A stretch of 64,000 nucleotides of DNA from CAWDBV01 sp963800705 (GTDB taxonomy: Bacteria; Actinomycetota; Thermoleophilia; Solirubrobacterales; 70-9): NCBI GenBank assembly GCA_963800705.1, contig CAWDBV010000002.1:186001-250000 (forward strand), given 5' to 3'. The notes beneath the pieces are model-generated. The model did no database searches and was not told the origin of the DNA. It saw only the letters and a list, made by a program, of their open reading frames with translations. This document shows positions 42,597-50,646 of this stretch, piece by piece (position 1 is the first letter of the stretch; each line of letters opens with the position of its first letter). Position numbers and translations under genes: made by a program.

Positions 42597-42606
42597 GCGG
42601 GCCGGC

Positions 42607-43698
42607 CTAGTGCGCGCCCTGCAGGCGGCCCGCCGACTCCCGCAGGCGGGCGTGGTCCCAGTCGGCGAGCAGATTCCGCTGCGCCGGTGGCCCGGTGTCC
42701 TCCAGCCAGGTGAGCGTGCCCGGCCAGTAGAGGCTCTGCGCCGCGGTCGGGGCGAGCATGCCGGGGGAGTAGACCCAGCTTCCGGTGTTGTGGAGCTCGG
42801 GACCGCCGGCCGGCACGCCGTCTGGTCGAGCCGACCGATGGACGCCCTGATGTGTGTGCCCGAAGACGACGTGGTCGGCGTCGATCCCGAGGCGGGCGAC
42901 GGTCTCGCGCATCGCCGCGAGTCCGGCGCTCACCATCGCCGCCGGCGAGAGGTCGAGGTTGAAGCTGCGGCGAAGGGTCTTGCCGAGCGCCCAGACCGCG
43001 GCCGGCGCCCCCATCCGGACCGCTGCGCCCCGGGCGCCGCGGCTGTTCCGGGTCATCGCCGCGAACATCCGGCCCGACGGGGAGGAGCCGCCGCCGATCT
43101 TCTCCGGGCCGCCCGCGCGCGCGAAGCCTTCGGCGAGCCCGCAGACCGCGGCGAGCGCCCGCTCGTAGTCCGCCGGCGCCGCGGCCGCCGGGATGCCGCC
43201 GGTCGCGCGGATCGACGCCGCCGCGCCCAGCACCTCGAAGGTGGGCAGCTCGGTGTGGCAGTCGAGGTAGTGGCCGTGGGTGGCGTAGACGTCTTCGCGC
43301 AGGCGCAGGCCCGGATAGGCGAGGCTCACCTCGCAGCCGGGCGCGAGCGAGGCGATCGCGGCGGTCTCGGGCAGCTCGGCGGCCGGAATTCGCTGCTCGA
43401 GGCCGAGGCCGGGGGTGCGTTCGAGCAGCGTGCGCGCCAGTCCGTGATCGTGGTTGCCGGGGACGATCACGACCTCGACTTCGCCGAGAGCTTCGCCCAG
43501 GTCGGCGAAGAACGGCGCCGCTCGCTCGAGGATCCGCGGCGGCGGCAGGTCGCGGAGCTCGAGCGTGTCGCCGAGCAGCACGACGCGCTCGGCGCCGCCG
43601 ATCTCCTCGAGCAGCACGCGGCGGACGGCCTCGTCGCGCGCCAGGTCGGTGCCGAGCATCGACCCGAGGTGGAGGTCGGAGACGATCGCGGTGGACAA
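42607..43698 (-). CDS. Calcineurin-like metallophosphoesterase
   Basis: A 363-residue phosphoesterase. SDLHLG (7-12), LLGDTLELRDL, VPGNHDHGLA, ATHGHYLDCH and VFGHTHQGVH provide all the expected metal ligands of the fold. A long insert between the last two blocks (ADYERALAAVCGLAEGF...) distinguishes it from UDP-2,3-diacylglucosamine hydrolase (LpxH), which it otherwise recalls. Substrate unknown. It starts at TTG, 19 bases after the aminotransferase, and may be co-transcribed with it. It could be unrelated to glycan synthesis. Confidence 0.82.
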   Translation of the reverse strand: MSTAIVSDLHLGSMLGTDLARDEAVRRVLLEEIGGAERVVLLGDTLELRDLPPPRILERAAPFFADLGEALGEVEVVIVPGNHDHGLARTLLERTPGLGLEQRIPAAELPETAAIASLAPGCEVSLAYPGLRLREDVYATHGHYLDCHTELPTFEVLGAAASIRATGGIPAAAAPADYERALAAVCGLAEGFARAGGPEKIGGGSSPSGRMFAAMTRNSRGARGAAVRMGAPAAVWALGKTLRRSFNLDLSPAAMVSAGLAAMRETVARLGIDADHVVFGHTHQGVHRSARPDGVPAGGPELHNTGSWVYSPGMLAPTAAQSLYWPGTLTWLEDTGPPAQRNLLADWDHARLRESAGRLQGAH

Positions 43699-43717
43699 GG
43701 CCGCCTTCGCGCCCGGG

Positions 43718-44821
43718 CTAGGCGTTGACCGTGAGCGCTTCGCCGACCGCGGCCGAGACCTCGATCGCGTCCTTCTCGGTTAGCGCGGGGCCGATCGGAA
43801 GCGCCAGGCACTGGTCGGCGGCGGCGTCGGCGCCGGGAAGCGCTCCGCCGGGCGCGTAGTCGGCGAGCGCCGGCTGGCGGTGCATCGGGACGGTGTAGTA
43901 GGCGCGGGCGCCGATCTCGCGCTCGCCGAGAGCCTCGGCGAGCCCGTCGCGGTCTTCGGTGCGCACGACGTAGAGGTGGTAGCAGCACTCGCCGCCGGGG
44001 GTCTCGAGCGGCAGCGCCAGGTGCTCGCCGAGCCCTGCCTCGGCGTAGGCGGCCGCGGCGGCGCGGCGGGCCGCGGTCCAGTCGTCGAGGTGGGGGAGGA
44101 GGACGCGCAGCCCCGCGGCCTGGAGCTCGTCGAGGCGCGAGTTGTAGCCGACCTCGGTGTGGACGACCTTGTCCTCGGAGCCGTGGAATCGCAGCCTGCG
44201 GGCGGTCGCGGCGATCTCCTCGTCTGAGGTCACAACGGCGCCGCCATCACCGAAGCCGCCGAGGTTCTTGGAGGGGAAGAAGCTGAACGTGGCAGCGTCG
44301 CCGAGCGCCCCGGCCATCTTGCCGTCGAGCTTCCCGCCCGCCGCCTGCGCCGCGTCCTCGACGATCTTCACGTCCTCGCCGACGAGCTCGCGCAGCTCGC
44401 CGACCGGGGCCGGGTTGCCGTACAGGTGGACGGGAAGCAGCGCCACGGTCTTGTCGGTGATCACGGGCTCGGTGGTCGCGGCGGTCATCACGTAGGTCTC
44501 GGGGTCGACGTCGCAGAGCACGGGCGTGGCGCCGGCGTTGATGATCGCCTCGACCGACGCATAGAAGGTGAGCGCCGGGACGACGACCTCGTCGCCGGGC
44601 CCGACTCCCGCCGCGCGCAGCGCGATCGTGATCGCGTCGGTGCCGTTGGCGACACCTACACAATGACCCACACCCAGGTAGGCGGCGAACTCGGACTCGA
44701 ACGCCTCGACCTCGGGGCCGAGGATGTACTTGCCGCCCTCGAGCACGGCGCGCTGGGCCTCGGCGACCTCGGCGAGCAGCGGCTCGAGCACGGGCTTGGT
44801 TGCGAAAAGAGGGACGGTCAT
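43718..44821 (-). CDS. DegT/DnrJ/EryC1/StrS family PLP-dependent sugar aminotransferase
   Basis: A 367-residue aminotransferase. LGPEVEAFE and ANGTDAITIAL open the fold, IVEDAAQAAGG gives Asp156, and FSFFPSKNLGGFGDGG places the PLP lysine at 185. GYNSRLDELQAAGLRVLLPHLDDW closes it. The sequence is nearer the WbpE/WlbC branch, which aminates C3 of UDP-2-acetamido-3-keto-uronates, than the aminotransferase at 30259. With the Gfo/Idh enzyme at 1488 and the 2-epimerase at 33792 it could form a diamino-uronate pathway, an inference from family only. Confidence 0.88.
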   Translation of the reverse strand: MTVPLFATKPVLEPLLAEVAEAQRAVLEGGKYILGPEVEAFESEFAAYLGVGHCVGVANGTDAITIALRAAGVGPGDEVVVPALTFYASVEAIINAGATPVLCDVDPETYVMTAATTEPVITDKTVALLPVHLYGNPAPVGELRELVGEDVKIVEDAAQAAGGKLDGKMAGALGDAATFSFFPSKNLGGFGDGGAVVTSDEEIAATARRLRFHGSEDKVVHTEVGYNSRLDELQAAGLRVLLPHLDDWTAARRAAAAAYAEAGLGEHLALPLETPGGECCYHLYVVRTEDRDGLAEALGEREIGARAYYTVPMHRQPALADYAPGGALPGADAAADQCLALPIGPALTEKDAIEVSAAVGEALTVNA

Positions 44822-44840
44822 CGCGCGGGGATGATGGCGG

Positions 44841-46214
44841 CTAGCCGAGCTTCGGGCTTTGCCACGGCTCTTCGAGGCGCGAGGCGAGCTCGTCGGCGAG
44901 CCCCTCGACCGGGACCCGGGTCTGCTCGAGCGAGTCGCGGTCGCGGAGCGTGACCGTGTCGTCGGTGAGCGTCTCGCCGTCGATCGTCACGCCCCAGGGG
45001 GTGCCGATCTCGTCCTGGCGGCGGTAGCGCTTGCCGATCGAGCCGCCCTCGTCGTACTCGGTCGGCAGGCGGCGCTTGAGCTGCTCGAAGACCTCGCGCG
45101 CCTTCTCGGGCATCCCGTCCTTGGAGACGAGCGGCAGCACGGCGACCTTGACCGGCGCCAGTCGCGGGTGCAGACGGAGCACGGTCCGCTCGCGTCCCTC
45201 GACCTCCTCGGTCTCGTAGGAGTCGACGAGGAAGGCGAGCGTGGCGCGGTCGACCCCGGCGGCGGGTTCGATCACGTGCGGCACGTAGCGCTCCTTGGTC
45301 TGCGAGTCGAAGTACTCGAGCTTCTCGCCCGAGTGCTCGGCGTGCTGGGTGAGGTCGAAGTCGCCGCGGTTGGCAATCCCCTCGAGCTCGGAGAAGCCCA
45401 TCGGGAACAGGTACTCGATGTCGGAGGTCGCGCTCGAGTAGTGCGAGAGCTCGTCGTCGTCGTGGGGTCGGAGCTCGAGGTGGTCAGGGCGGATGCCGAG
45501 CTCGGTGTACCAGCGCATCCGCTCTTCGAGCCAGTGCTCATGCCACTTCTCCGCCTCGTCCGGTGGCACGAAGAACTCCATCTCCATCTGCTCGAACTCG
45601 CGGGTGCGGAAGATGAAGTTCCCGGTCGTGATCTCGTTTCGGAACGACTTGCCGATCTGCGCGATCCCGAACGGCGGTTTCTTGCGCGCAAACGACATCA
45701 CGTTCTTGAAGTTGATGAAGATGCCCTGCGCTGTCTCCGGACGCAGGTACGCGGTCGAGGCGTCGTCCTTGACCGGGCCGACGTTCGTCTCGAACATCAG
45801 GTTGAACTGCCGGGCCTCGGTCAGATCGCAGTCGTCGGTCTCGCCCGGCTTCTTGGAGGGCTTCTTGCCGCACTGGGCGTCCTCGATCTGGTCGGCACGG
45901 AAGCGCAGCTTGCAGGTCTTGCAGTCGACGAGCGGGTCGGTGAACCCCTCGAGGTGCCCGGAGGCCTCCCAGACCTTCGGGTGCTGGAGGATCGCCGAGT
46001 CGATCGCGACGATGTCGTCACGCTCGGTGAGCATTGCCCGCCACCACTCGTTCTTGACGTTGTTGCGGAGCAGAACGCCGTAGTGGCCGTAGTCGTAGGT
46101 CGAGCCGAGGCCACCGTAGATCTCCGAAGAGGGAAAGATGAAGCCGCGCCGCTTGCAGAGCGCGACGACCTCGTCGAGGCTGACCTCGGCCTTGGTGCCC
46201 TTCTCGCTTGACAT
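44841..46214 (-). CDS. glyQS: Glycyl-tRNA synthetase, single-chain dimeric type
   Basis: A 457-residue class II synthetase that charges tRNA-Gly. Catalytic core elements are FIFPSSEIYGG and GSTYDYGHYGVLLRNN (N-terminal), motif 2 IGKSFRNEITTGNFIFRTREFEQMEMEFF and motif 3 PAAGVDRATLAFL. The zinc-type insert has CKTCKLRFRADQ. A C-terminal anticodon-binding domain (PVKVAVLPLV) follows. ATG at 46214 overlaps the upstream stop (TGATG). Length is normal for the alpha-2 enzyme of Gram-positives and archaea rather than the alpha2-beta2 GlyQ/GlyS form. Confidence 0.95.
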   Translation of the reverse strand: MSSEKGTKAEVSLDEVVALCKRRGFIFPSSEIYGGLGSTYDYGHYGVLLRNNVKNEWWRAMLTERDDIVAIDSAILQHPKVWEASGHLEGFTDPLVDCKTCKLRFRADQIEDAQCGKKPSKKPGETDDCDLTEARQFNLMFETNVGPVKDDASTAYLRPETAQGIFINFKNVMSFARKKPPFGIAQIGKSFRNEITTGNFIFRTREFEQMEMEFFVPPDEAEKWHEHWLEERMRWYTELGIRPDHLELRPHDDDELSHYSSATSDIEYLFPMGFSELEGIANRGDFDLTQHAEHSGEKLEYFDSQTKERYVPHVIEPAAGVDRATLAFLVDSYETEEVEGRERTVLRLHPRLAPVKVAVLPLVSKDGMPEKAREVFEQLKRRLPTEYDEGGSIGKRYRRQDEIGTPWGVTIDGETLTDDTVTLRDRDSLEQTRVPVEGLADELASRLEEPWQSPKLG

Positions 46215-46555
46215 CAGTTTCGGCGCGGCTTCGAGCCCGCCCACGAATCCGGGTCGAGGATCATCCGCTCGTGGTCGGAGGGATCGAAGACCACCGCGAG
46301 GCGGGTTCCGGGTTCGCGCGGAGTGTGCTCGGGGAAGCGGAGCCTCTTTTTGACCTCGAACGCGTCGCCGTCGCGGGGCTCGACCCGCAGCCGCGTGCTG
46401 ACCGCGTGGGTGCCGCCGCGCACCTTGCCGAGCTTCGTGAACCGGATCGGGATGCCGCCGAGCCCGAGCGTCTTCGCATCGAGGATCTCCGCCTCGGCGT
46501 GCTCGCCGTGCTCGAGGATCCGCTCGTGCTCGCTCTTCGAGATGCTGCCGAACAT
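46214..46555 (-). CDS. Small conserved-looking protein of unknown function
   Basis: A 113-residue soluble protein, not recognised. It alternates hydrophobic and charged residues (AEAEILDAKTLGLG, VSTRLRVEPRDGD, RLAVVFDPSDHERMIL), suggesting a small beta-barrel like those in short DUF3592-type proteins. No signal peptide or membrane segment. It is coupled to glycyl-tRNA synthetase by TGATG and diverges from the FmdB gene by 29 bases. A coding start at ATG 46555 is well supported by reading-frame length and codon use. Confidence 0.7.
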   Translation of the reverse strand: MFGSISKSEHERILEHGEHAEAEILDAKTLGLGGIPIRFTKLGKVRGGTHAVSTRLRVEPRDGDAFEVKKRLRFPEHTPREPGTRLAVVFDPSDHERMILDPDSWAGSKPRRN

Positions 46556-46584
46556 CGTTCGGGATACTAGGGAGCGACAGGCAG

Positions 46585-46905
46585 ATGCCGACCTACGAGT
46601 TCAAATGCGCCAACGGGCACGTCTTCGACGTGTTCCAGAAGATGACCGACCCGCCGCCGACCGAGTGTCCGGAGTGCGGGGCCACTGTCGAGCGCGTCTT
46701 CCACCCTGTCCCGATCCACTTCAAGGGCTCGGGCTTCCACAACACCGACTACAAAGCCAAGCCCAAAACAAAAACCTCCGACGGCGACTCGGGCTCTGAC
46801 TCAGGCGACTCGAGCTCGAGCGACTCGGGCTCGGACGACTCCAGCTCGAAAGGGAAGTCCGACGACGGCGAGGCGAAGAAGCCCGCCAAGACGGAATCCG
46901 ACTAG
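46585..46905 (+). CDS. FmdB family zinc-ribbon protein with acidic Ser-rich tail
   Basis: A 106-residue protein. MPTYEFKCANGHVFDVFQ and CPECGATVERVF are the FmdB (CxxH...CPxCG) zinc ribbon, proposed to act as a regulatory or chaperone-like module. After residue 65 the chain becomes low-complexity: Lys/Pro/Thr, then alternating Gly, Ser and Asp. The tail probably is disordered. Its last four bases overlap the convergent LCP gene. Function is unassigned in most bacteria. Confidence 0.85.
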   Translation: MPTYEFKCANGHVFDVFQKMTDPPPTECPECGATVERVFHPVPIHFKGSGFHNTDYKAKPKTKTSDGDSGSDSGDSSSSDSGSDDSSSKGKSDDGEAKKPAKTESD

Positions 46906-48122
46906 CCGTCGATCAGCTTCTCGACCTTCTCCTGAACTTCGCCCTCTGAGACCGTCAGCCCGCCGCCGGCGCCGGCGCCGTCTGGGATCAGCACCGACGT
47001 CTCGCTGCCGCCGCCGGCGAGCAGCGCCGCGAAGGCGACCTGCGGCATCGTGAACGCGCCCATGTCGCTGACGATCGCCTTCGGCGCGGTCCAGCCGATC
47101 AGCGGCCCCTTGATGAAGTTGATCGGCACCCGCAGCGGGTCGGTGAGCCGGTTCTTGATCCCGGCGAGGACGAGTTGCTGGCGGGCGGCTCGGTCGATGT
47201 CGCTCTCGGCGGGGTTGCAGGAGTTCTTCCGGATCCGCGAAAGCAGCAGCGCCTGGTCGCCGTCGAGCGTGTGCTCGCCCTTGCCGAGCCGCATCGACTG
47301 ACCGCCGTTCTTTCGGCCGCCGGCGATCACGCCGCAGACCCGGTGCTTGAGCTCGACGCTGACGCCGCCGAGCGCGTTGATGAAGTCGACGAATCCGTCG
47401 AAGTCGACGACGACGGCGTGATTGACGTCGATGCCGAGGAAGTTCTCGACCGTCTCCGTGAGCAGCTCGACGTTGCCGTCCTCGCCGCCCTCGCCGAGCG
47501 CATACGCCGAGTTGATCTTCTCGGTCCCGAACCCGGGCACCTCGACGAGCGTGTCGCGCGGGATGCCGAGCTTGCGGAACGAGCCGCCGCCGGCGCGAAT
47601 CAGCATGATCGTGTCGGCCAGCGGCCGGTTCGAGGCGGCGGACGGGTCGCCGCTGTGGAGTTCGCCGCGCTTGTCGCCGCCGATTACGAGGATCGTCCCC
47701 GCCTGGGTGATCATGTTGTTGCCGCCGCCAAGCGCGCCGCCGGTGTCGGGGAGCTTCGTGGTCTGGATCTGGGCCGAGACGCCGAAAGCGACCATGCTGA
47801 GCGCGATCCAGCAGCCGGCTCCGATCAGAGCCCACTGCCACCAGGGCCTTCCGTCGCGCGGCGCCCCGGTGCGCCGCGGCCTGCCGACCCTCGGTTTGCC
47901 GCGGCCCCCTCGCTCGCGCAGCCCCTCGAGCAGGCCGCCGCCGGCCTTATAGGTCGTGTACGGGCGATCGCCGCTCGGTTCGCCGGGCCCCTTCGCAGGG
48001 CCGTCTTCCTTGCGGAGCGCTGAGAGGCCATCCTTGCCTCCCCGCCTGATCAGCTTTGGCCGCGAGCGGTAGACCTTGTAGTCGGGCCGCTCGGGCGGCC
48101 GCTGCTCGCCATCGTCTGGCAT
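46902..48122 (-). CDS. LytR-CpsA-Psr (LCP) family glycopolymer ligase
   Basis: A 406-residue membrane-anchored enzyme. A basic Pro/Gly-rich cytoplasmic region of about 90 residues precedes one membrane span (WWQWALIGAGCWIALSMVAF). The extracytoplasmic LCP domain has ILVIGGDKRG, LADTIMLIRAG, KLGIPRDTLVEVPGFG and INSAYALGEGG, with the conserved Arg/Asp pyrophosphate-binding residues. LLLSRIRKNSCNPAESDIDRAARQQ is the late signature. LCP proteins transfer undecaprenyl-linked glycopolymers to peptidoglycan, so it may anchor one of the exported polysaccharides made by this locus. It diverges from the glucokinase gene by 60 bases. Confidence 0.9.
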   Translation of the reverse strand: MPDDGEQRPPERPDYKVYRSRPKLIRRGGKDGLSALRKEDGPAKGPGEPSGDRPYTTYKAGGGLLEGLRERGGRGKPRVGRPRRTGAPRDGRPWWQWALIGAGCWIALSMVAFGVSAQIQTTKLPDTGGALGGGNNMITQAGTILVIGGDKRGELHSGDPSAASNRPLADTIMLIRAGGGSFRKLGIPRDTLVEVPGFGTEKINSAYALGEGGEDGNVELLTETVENFLGIDVNHAVVVDFDGFVDFINALGGVSVELKHRVCGVIAGGRKNGGQSMRLGKGEHTLDGDQALLLSRIRKNSCNPAESDIDRAARQQLVLAGIKNRLTDPLRVPINFIKGPLIGWTAPKAIVSDMGAFTMPQVAFAALLAGGGSETSVLIPDGAGAGGGLTVSEGEVQEKVEKLIDG

Positions 48123-48182
48123 GGGTTATCAATATCGCATGGGCCGCCTTTCCCCTCCTAAATTCCCTCGTAAGCGTTGGCC

Positions 48183-49130
48183 GTGACCGAGACGATCGGG
48201 GTCGACCTCGGCGGCACGAAGCTGGCCGTGGGGGTCGTCGACGCCGACAACAACGTCCTCCACGAGAGCCGTGAGGCCTCGGCGGGACAGACCGAGGATC
48301 AGCTCGTCGAGACGCTGGGGCGGGAGCTGGTCGAGGCGCGTGAGGCGCGCCCGAACGTGGTTGCCGCCGGGCTCGGCATACCGTGCACGATCGACCGCGA
48401 GCGCGGGATCGCGATCACCGCCGTCAACCTGCCGATCACCGACGTGCCGATCCGAGACCTGATGACCGAGCGGCTCGGGCTGCCGGTCTTCATCGACAAC
48501 GACGCCAACGTCGCGGCGCTTGCCGAGCATCGCTTCGGCGCCGCCAAGGACACGACCAACGCGGTGATGCTGACGATCGGGACCGGCATCGGCGGCGGGG
48601 TGGTGATCGACGGCGAGCTCTACCACGGGGGCGGGGGAGCGGGCGAGCTCGGCCACATCGTCATCGACGTCAACGGCCCGAAGTGCCAGGGGGCGTGCCC
48701 GAACTACGGCTGCGCCGAGGTCGTCGCCTCGGGGACCGCGATCGGCGTCGAAGGGCTGAAGGCCGCCGAGCTGCAGCCGCGCTCCGCCCTCGGCGAGGCG
48801 CTCGCCGCGGGCCAGGAGTTCAACGGCAAGCTCGTCACCGAGGCCGCGCAGGGCGGCGACGAGACCGCGGTCAACGTGCTGAGCGCGGTCGGGCGCAAGC
48901 TCGGGGCCCTGCTCACCGGGCTCGCCAACGCCTTCCACCCCGACGTGATCGTGGTCGGCGGCGGTGCCGCCGCGGCCGGCGACCTGCTGCTTGACCCCGC
49001 CCGCGAGGTGCTCTCGACGCGGGCGCTGAAGCCGATGAACGAGGTGCCGGTTGTCGAGGCCGAGCTCGGCCCCGACGCCGGGATGGTCGGCGCCGCGCGG
49101 ATGGCGCTCGAAGAGCGAGAGAAGAAGTAG
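48183..49130 (+). CDS. ROK family glucokinase
   Basis: A 315-residue sugar kinase. VDLGGTKLAVGVVDAD is the ATP phosphate-1 loop, GIPCTIDRERG and NDANVAALAEHRFG (catalytic Asp) follow, then GTGIGGGVVIDG and GAGELGHIVID. The zinc/ROK motif is present in a variant form, CQGACPNYGCAE. VVGGGAAAAGDLL ends the fold. It phosphorylates glucose or a related hexose to feed the Pgi/Zwf pathway encoded nearby. GTG at 48183 is preferred over a TTG two codons upstream. The stop overlaps the rsmI start by one base (TAGTG). Confidence 0.87.
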   Translation: MTETIGVDLGGTKLAVGVVDADNNVLHESREASAGQTEDQLVETLGRELVEAREARPNVVAAGLGIPCTIDRERGIAITAVNLPITDVPIRDLMTERLGLPVFIDNDANVAALAEHRFGAAKDTTNAVMLTIGTGIGGGVVIDGELYHGGGGAGELGHIVIDVNGPKCQGACPNYGCAEVVASGTAIGVEGLKAAELQPRSALGEALAAGQEFNGKLVTEAAQGGDETAVNVLSAVGRKLGALLTGLANAFHPDVIVVGGGAAAAGDLLLDPAREVLSTRALKPMNEVPVVEAELGPDAGMVGAARMALEEREKK

Positions 49131-49951
49131 TGGCCGGCCGCCTGATCGTCTGCCCGACGCCGATCGGCAACCTAGGCGACCTCACGCCGCGGGCCAAGGA
49201 CGCGCTGATCAGCGTCGACATGGTGGCCTGCGAGGACACGCGCCGCACCGGGCGGCTCTACGAGATGCTCGAGATGCAGCCGCCGCCGCTGATCTCCAAC
49301 CACGAGGGCAACGAGATCGAGCGCTCGCGAGAGATCGCGCAGCGGATCGAGCGAGGCGCCAGCGTCGCGCTTGTCTCCGACGCCGGCATGCCCGCGATCT
49401 CGGATCCCGGCTACCGCCTGATCCGCGCCTGCATCGACCGCGATCTCGAGGTCGAGGTCTTGCCGGGTGCGAGCGCGGTCACGGCCGCAGTTGTTGCCTC
49501 AGGCTTGCCGCCTCACAAGTGGCGTTTCGAGGGCTGGCTGCCGCGCCGCTCCGGCGAGCTCGAGCGCGTGCTCCGCTCGACCGAGACCGTGGTCGCCTTC
49601 GAGTCGCCGCGTCGGATCGCCGACGCACTCCAGGCCCTGGCCGAGCTGGCCCCCGACCGCCCGGCTGCCGTCTGCCGCGAGCTCACCAAGCTCCACCAGG
49701 AGGTGGCGCGAGGGACGCTGAGCGAGCTCGCGCATCGCTTCCGAGACGAGGTCCGCGGCGAGATCGTGCTCGTGATCGGGCCCGGCGGCGCGGCCGAGAC
49801 CGCCGACATCGGCTTCGCGGTCGAGGCGCTCCGGGGCCTGGTGCGCTCGGGCGCCAAGCCGCGGGCAGCCGCCGGCGTCGTCGCGGCGTTGACCGGCGTA
49901 CCCGCGAACGAGCTCTACCGGCACCTGACGGGGCGAGATCCGCGGCGCTAG
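49130..49951 (+). CDS. rsmI: 16S rRNA (cytidine(1402)-2'-O)-methyltransferase RsmI
   Basis: A 273-residue tetrapyrrole-methylase-fold enzyme that 2'-O-methylates C1402 in the 16S decoding centre. CPTPIGNLGDLTPRA, CEDTRRTGRL, ISNHEGNE, LVSDAGMPAISDPGYRLI, LPGASAVTAAVVASGLP and EGWLPRR form the family's diagnostic sequence. CRELTKLHQEVARGTL and GEIVLVIG follow. GTG start overlaps the kinase stop. It converges with the HAD gene with a 4-base overlap. Confidence 0.93.
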   Translation: MAGRLIVCPTPIGNLGDLTPRAKDALISVDMVACEDTRRTGRLYEMLEMQPPPLISNHEGNEIERSREIAQRIERGASVALVSDAGMPAISDPGYRLIRACIDRDLEVEVLPGASAVTAAVVASGLPPHKWRFEGWLPRRSGELERVLRSTETVVAFESPRRIADALQALAELAPDRPAAVCRELTKLHQEVARGTLSELAHRFRDEVRGEIVLVIGPGGAAETADIGFAVEALRGLVRSGAKPRAAAGVVAALTGVPANELYRHLTGRDPRR

Positions 49952-50646
49952 GCGCCGGGCTCGTCGACCGGTGGGAAGCCGTCGGCGAACGAGGAGACTG
50001 TCCAGTCGGCGCCCGCCTCTTTCAGCTCTTCGACCGGGTGGGCACCCGTCGCGACGCCGACGATCCTGATCCCGGCGCCGTGGGCCGCGGCGATGTCGAG
50101 CGGCGTGTCGCCCGCCGATACGCAGTCGGCGCGGCCGACGGTGCCGCCGGAGACGACCCCGGCGCGCTCGACGCCCTTCTTGGTGAGCTCGACCCGGTCG
50201 GTCGAGTCCGATCCGTAGCCGCCGAACGAGAAGAAGCGGTTCAGGTTTCCGCGCGCCAGCTTGATGTGCGCCGAGCTCTCGACGTTGCCGGTCGACAGCC
50301 CGAGCAGCAGACCGGCGTCGATGAGCCGGTCGAGCAGCTCCTCGACCCCGGGCAGGACCGCGTAGCCCTCCGACTCGGCGATCGTGTCGGTGAGGTGCTC
50401 GAGGCGCTTCGCCATCAGCTGCGCGAGCTCCTCGCTCGCGGGCGGGCGTTTCATCACTCCCTCGAAGGTGAGCCGGCCGACCTCGGGGTCGGTCATTCCG
50501 CCGCGGGTGAACTCGCCGATGTCGGCGGGCACCGAGTAGAGCTCCTGGAAGGCGCGGTCCCAGGCGACCGCGCCGGCGCCGCCCGAGGTGATCAGGGTGG
50601 CGTCGATGTCGAACAGGGCGGCCTTCGGGATGGCGGCTTCAGCCAC
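49948..50646 (-). CDS. HAD superfamily phosphatase
   Basis: A 232-residue haloacid-dehalogenase-type hydrolase. Motif I is FDIDATLI (nucleophile Asp), motif II LGLSTGN, a Lys follows in LTKKGVERAG, and the terminal motif is CVSAGDTPLDIAAAHGAG. A helical cap lies between motif I and II. It resembles phosphoglycolate and beta-phosphoglucomutase-type enzymes. Its start overlaps the end of pgi by 8 bases, so it is the last gene of the tkt-tal-pgi operon and probably dephosphorylates a sugar phosphate. Start is well supported by this overlap. Confidence 0.85.
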   Translation of the reverse strand: MAEAAIPKAALFDIDATLITSGGAGAVAWDRAFQELYSVPADIGEFTRGGMTDPEVGRLTFEGVMKRPPASEELAQLMAKRLEHLTDTIAESEGYAVLPGVEELLDRLIDAGLLLGLSTGNVESSAHIKLARGNLNRFFSFGGYGSDSTDRVELTKKGVERAGVVSGGTVGRADCVSAGDTPLDIAAAHGAGIRIVGVATGAHPVEELKEAGADWTVSSFADGFPPVDEPGA

